Source: Clostridiales bacterium DTU033 (lineage in GTDB: Bacteria; Bacillota; Clostridia; Oscillospirales; Acutalibacteraceae). Taken from it: a stretch of DNA of 32,538 nucleotides. Made by a program: the position numbers and the translations under genes. Below the pieces are notes generated by a model, which was not told the origin of the DNA, searched no databases, and saw nothing but the letters and a program-made list of their open reading frames with translations. This document shows positions 29,934-32,538 of the stretch, one piece after another (position 1 is the first letter of the stretch; each line of letters opens with the position of its first letter). The stretch covers positions 840 through 33,377 of the forward strand of contig LFTH01000081.1 of the NCBI GenBank assembly GCA_001513365.1, read 5' to 3'.

Positions 29934-30500
29934 TTAGAAAATCCAGTTTCTCATCACTTTGCGCCGCCGCGCGAAAACCTGCCTTAAAAAGATTTCAAAA
30001 TCCTCTCTGCCGCCTTCCGGCAGACAGCGCTTCGGGATTACAATCATCCGCTCGCTGTCCTTTGCCAGCACAAAGAGTTCGGGGGTTTCAATGCACAGCC
30101 CGACTAAGGCGTACGGGTCGGTCAATGTCAGGTACCGGGTCTGCGCAATCATATTGTCGTCAAAGAATTTAAGGCTGCAGTTTTCCATAATTTCCGAATA
30201 GGTTTTGTAATCCCGCTCGGCGCGTTTTTTTACCGCCGCCGGCAGCGCGTAAAAGAAAATCGCCAGAACCAGCGGACAGCAGAGGCAGAGGATAAGCGGG
30301 ACATAAATCGCGCAGAACGCCGTCCGAAACCAGTTAAACGAGCAGAGCCCGACAAACAGCAGGACTGCGGACAGCACCACCGCGCCCGGCAGCAGGTTGA
30401 GATAGCCGCTCTGCCTTTCGACAAGAAGAGCGGCGGTTGAGTATTCCCGCCGGGTGGCGTCCACTGAGAATTCGATTTTGGGCGGCTTTTGATTTGGCAT
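29934..30500 (-). CDS. YcxB-like membrane protein
   Basis: FSVDATRREYSTAALLVERQSG, TM region, MIVIPKRCLPEGGREDFEIFLRQ; same module layout as its neighbours. Confidence 0.65.
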   Translation of the reverse strand: MPNQKPPKIEFSVDATRREYSTAALLVERQSGYLNLLPGAVVLSAVLLFVGLCSFNWFRTAFCAIYVPLILCLCCPLVLAIFFYALPAAVKKRAERDYKTYSEIMENCSLKFFDDNMIAQTRYLTLTDPYALVGLCIETPELFVLAKDSERMIVIPKRCLPEGGREDFEIFLRQVFARRRKVMRNWIF

Positions 30501-30572
30501 TGACCGCTCCTCCTTAAAAAGCTGTTCGGCAGCGGTTAAAACCGCCGCTTTTTATTGGAAACGCGAACCGTC

Positions 30573-32513
30573 TTATATGTCGAGGTTTTCCACATATTTT
30601 GCGTTCTTTTCGATGAATTCGCGGCGGGGCTCCACCTTGTCCCCCATCAGTATGGTAAAGATTTCGTCGGTGGACGGGATATCGTCGATATCGACCCTGA
30701 TTATGGTCCTGAAGGCGGGGTCCATGGTGGTCTCCCAGAGCTGTTCGGGGTTCATTTCACCAAGACCCTTGTACCGCTGGACGTCCGCGCTCCCGCCGAA
30801 CTCGGCGATGTATTTGTCCCGCTCGGCGTCCGAATACGCGTACCTGTGCTGTTTGCCCTTTGAAATCCTGTAAAGGGGCGGCTGGGCTATATAGATGTGG
30901 CCGGCGTCCACCAGCGGGCGCATATACCGGAAGAAAAACGTCAGCAGCAGGGTGCGGATATGCGCGCCGTCCACGTCGGCGTCCGCCATGATGATTACCT
31001 TGCCGTAGCGCAGCTTTGAGATGTCGAAATCGTCCCCAATCCCGCAGCCGAGCGCGAGCACCACCGGTATCAGCTTTTCGTTTGAGTACACCTTGTCAAT
31101 CCGCGCTTTTTCGACATTCAGCATTTTCCCCCACAGCGGGAGTATCGCCTGAAAATTCCGGTCGCGTCCCTGGATTGCCGAGCCCCCCGCCGAATCCCCC
31201 TCCACAATGAACAGCTCGGTCCGTTCGGGGTCGGTCCAGATACAGTCGGCGAGCTTTTCGGGCATACGGGTGGAGGAAAGGCCGTTCTTTTTCCGCGCGA
31301 GCTCGCGGGCGCGTTGCGCCGCTTCCCGTACCCGCGCGGCGTTTATGGATTTTTCGAGTATAACGCGGGCAACCTGCGGGTTTTCCTCAAGGTAGGGCGC
31401 CAGCTTTTCGTTCATCAGGGTATTCACAAGGGTGCCCATCGAGGTGTTGCCGAGCTTTGCCTTGGTCTGCCCTTCGAACTGGGCGTCCTTGAGCTTTACG
31501 CTGATTACCGCGGTCAGCCCCTCGCGGGAGTCGTCCCCTTTAAGGCTCTGGTCGTTTTCCTTCAAAAGATTGTGTTTCCTCGCGTAATCGTTGAATATCC
31601 GGGTTATCGCGGTCTTAAAGCTGGTTTCATGGGTGCCGCCGTCCACCGTGTGGATATTGTTCGCGAAAGAGACGATGTTCTCGTTATAGCTGTCGTTATA
31701 CTGCATTGCGACTTCGGCAATCGAGTCCCCGTCGGTAAGCGAAAGGTAAATGACCTTGGGGTGGAGCAGGTTATAACCGCGGGCCCTGTTCATGTACTCG
31801 ACATAAGAGGAAATCCCGCCTTCATAGCAGTATTCCTCGCTGATGATGTTGTCAGGGTCTCTCAAATCGCTTATACGGATGGTCAGTCCCGCGTTCAAAA
31901 ACGCCTGTTCACGCAGCCGCTTTTGCAGCACTTCATAATCGTATTCTTCCACCTCGAATATTTCGGGGTCAGCCTTAAAGCGGATACGGGTGCCGTTGTG
32001 CTCCGATTTGCCGGTTACGGTAAGCTCGGTTACGGCGTTGCCGCGCTCAAAACGCTGGTGGTAGACCTTGCCGTCGCGGGAAATCTCGACTTCCATCCAT
32101 TCGGACAGCGCGTTCGCGACCGAAAGGCCGACCCCGTGCAGGCCGCCGGAGACCTTGTACCCGCTGCCGCCGAACTTTCCGCCGGCGTGCAGTACCGTCA
32201 TTACCACCGTTACGGTGGGCTTGCCGGTCTGCTCGTTAATCCCGACCGGGATTCCCCTGCCGTTGTCCCTGACCGAAATCACGTTGCCGGGCAGGATTTC
32301 AACTTCAATATGGGTGCAAAACCCGGCGAGCGCCTCGTCTATCGAGTTGTCCACTATTTCGTAAACCAGATGGTGCAGCCCTTTGGGGCCGGTGGACCCG
32401 ATATACATGCCGGGGCGCTTGCGCACCGCCTCCAGCCCTTCCAGCACCTGTATCTGGCTCTCGTCATATACCGCGTTCTCCTGATTTCTGGTATTGTCTA
32501 ATCCGGTGTTCAT
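30573..32513 (-). CDS. gyrB: DNA gyrase subunit B
   Basis: [90 protein letters not shown] just upstream of ATG. Confidence 0.98.
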   Translation of the reverse strand: MNTGLDNTRNQENAVYDESQIQVLEGLEAVRKRPGMYIGSTGPKGLHHLVYEIVDNSIDEALAGFCTHIEVEILPGNVISVRDNGRGIPVGINEQTGKPTVTVVMTVLHAGGKFGGSGYKVSGGLHGVGLSVANALSEWMEVEISRDGKVYHQRFERGNAVTELTVTGKSEHNGTRIRFKADPEIFEVEEYDYEVLQKRLREQAFLNAGLTIRISDLRDPDNIISEEYCYEGGISSYVEYMNRARGYNLLHPKVIYLSLTDGDSIAEVAMQYNDSYNENIVSFANNIHTVDGGTHETSFKTAITRIFNDYARKHNLLKENDQSLKGDDSREGLTAVISVKLKDAQFEGQTKAKLGNTSMGTLVNTLMNEKLAPYLEENPQVARVILEKSINAARVREAAQRARELARKKNGLSSTRMPEKLADCIWTDPERTELFIVEGDSAGGSAIQGRDRNFQAILPLWGKMLNVEKARIDKVYSNEKLIPVVLALGCGIGDDFDISKLRYGKVIIMADADVDGAHIRTLLLTFFFRYMRPLVDAGHIYIAQPPLYRISKGKQHRYAYSDAERDKYIAEFGGSADVQRYKGLGEMNPEQLWETTMDPAFRTIIRVDIDDIPSTDEIFTILMGDKVEPRREFIEKNAKYVENLDI

Positions 32514-32538
32514 GGTTTACCTCCGTCTTTCAATCTGC

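Noticed and set aside
31314-32501. 395-aa plus-strand ORF opposite gyrB
   Set aside because: Antisense to a clearly coding gyrB; no recognisable domain. Long antisense ORFs are expected in GC-rich coding sequence.

Overview
The window is 32.5 kb of GC-rich, tightly packed bacterial chromosome. It is probably an endospore-forming Clostridia (Firmicutes), judged from gene content: Noc/ParAB, CotF-like proteins, a DacF-like carboxypeptidase, zinc-ribbon L32 and PilZ. Nearly all genes are on the minus strand; the one convincing plus-strand gene encodes a PilZ protein. Reading the minus strand from right to left: gyrB, three YcxB-like membrane protein genes, gyrA, a small membrane protein, yebC, mnmE, mnmG, rsmG, a noc-like parB paralog, parA, parB, serS, a YbaK-type deacylase, an acyl-ACP thioesterase, two CotF-like genes, DUF975, [pilZ on +], a D,D-carboxypeptidase, pgi, a P-loop ATPase, a CofE-like protein, yceD-rpmF, a DUF512 radical SAM protein, der, plsY, gpsA, a cysteine desulfurase, and a truncated, possibly sortase-B-like gene at the left edge. 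This looks like an origin-proximal housekeeping region. The main points of interest are: (1) an expansion of divergent YcxB-like membrane proteins (four domain copies in three genes) inserted between gyrB and gyrA; (2) two 16-bp parS-like sites, exact reverse complements of each other, one upstream of parA and one inside mnmG; (3) two ParB paralogs with different specificity-helix residues; (4) a rearranged origin-region gene order; and (5) a strong hairpin in the leader of the isolated PilZ gene. I did not find a clear new defence or mobile system. The gyr-linked YcxB cluster is the best candidate for something undescribed.
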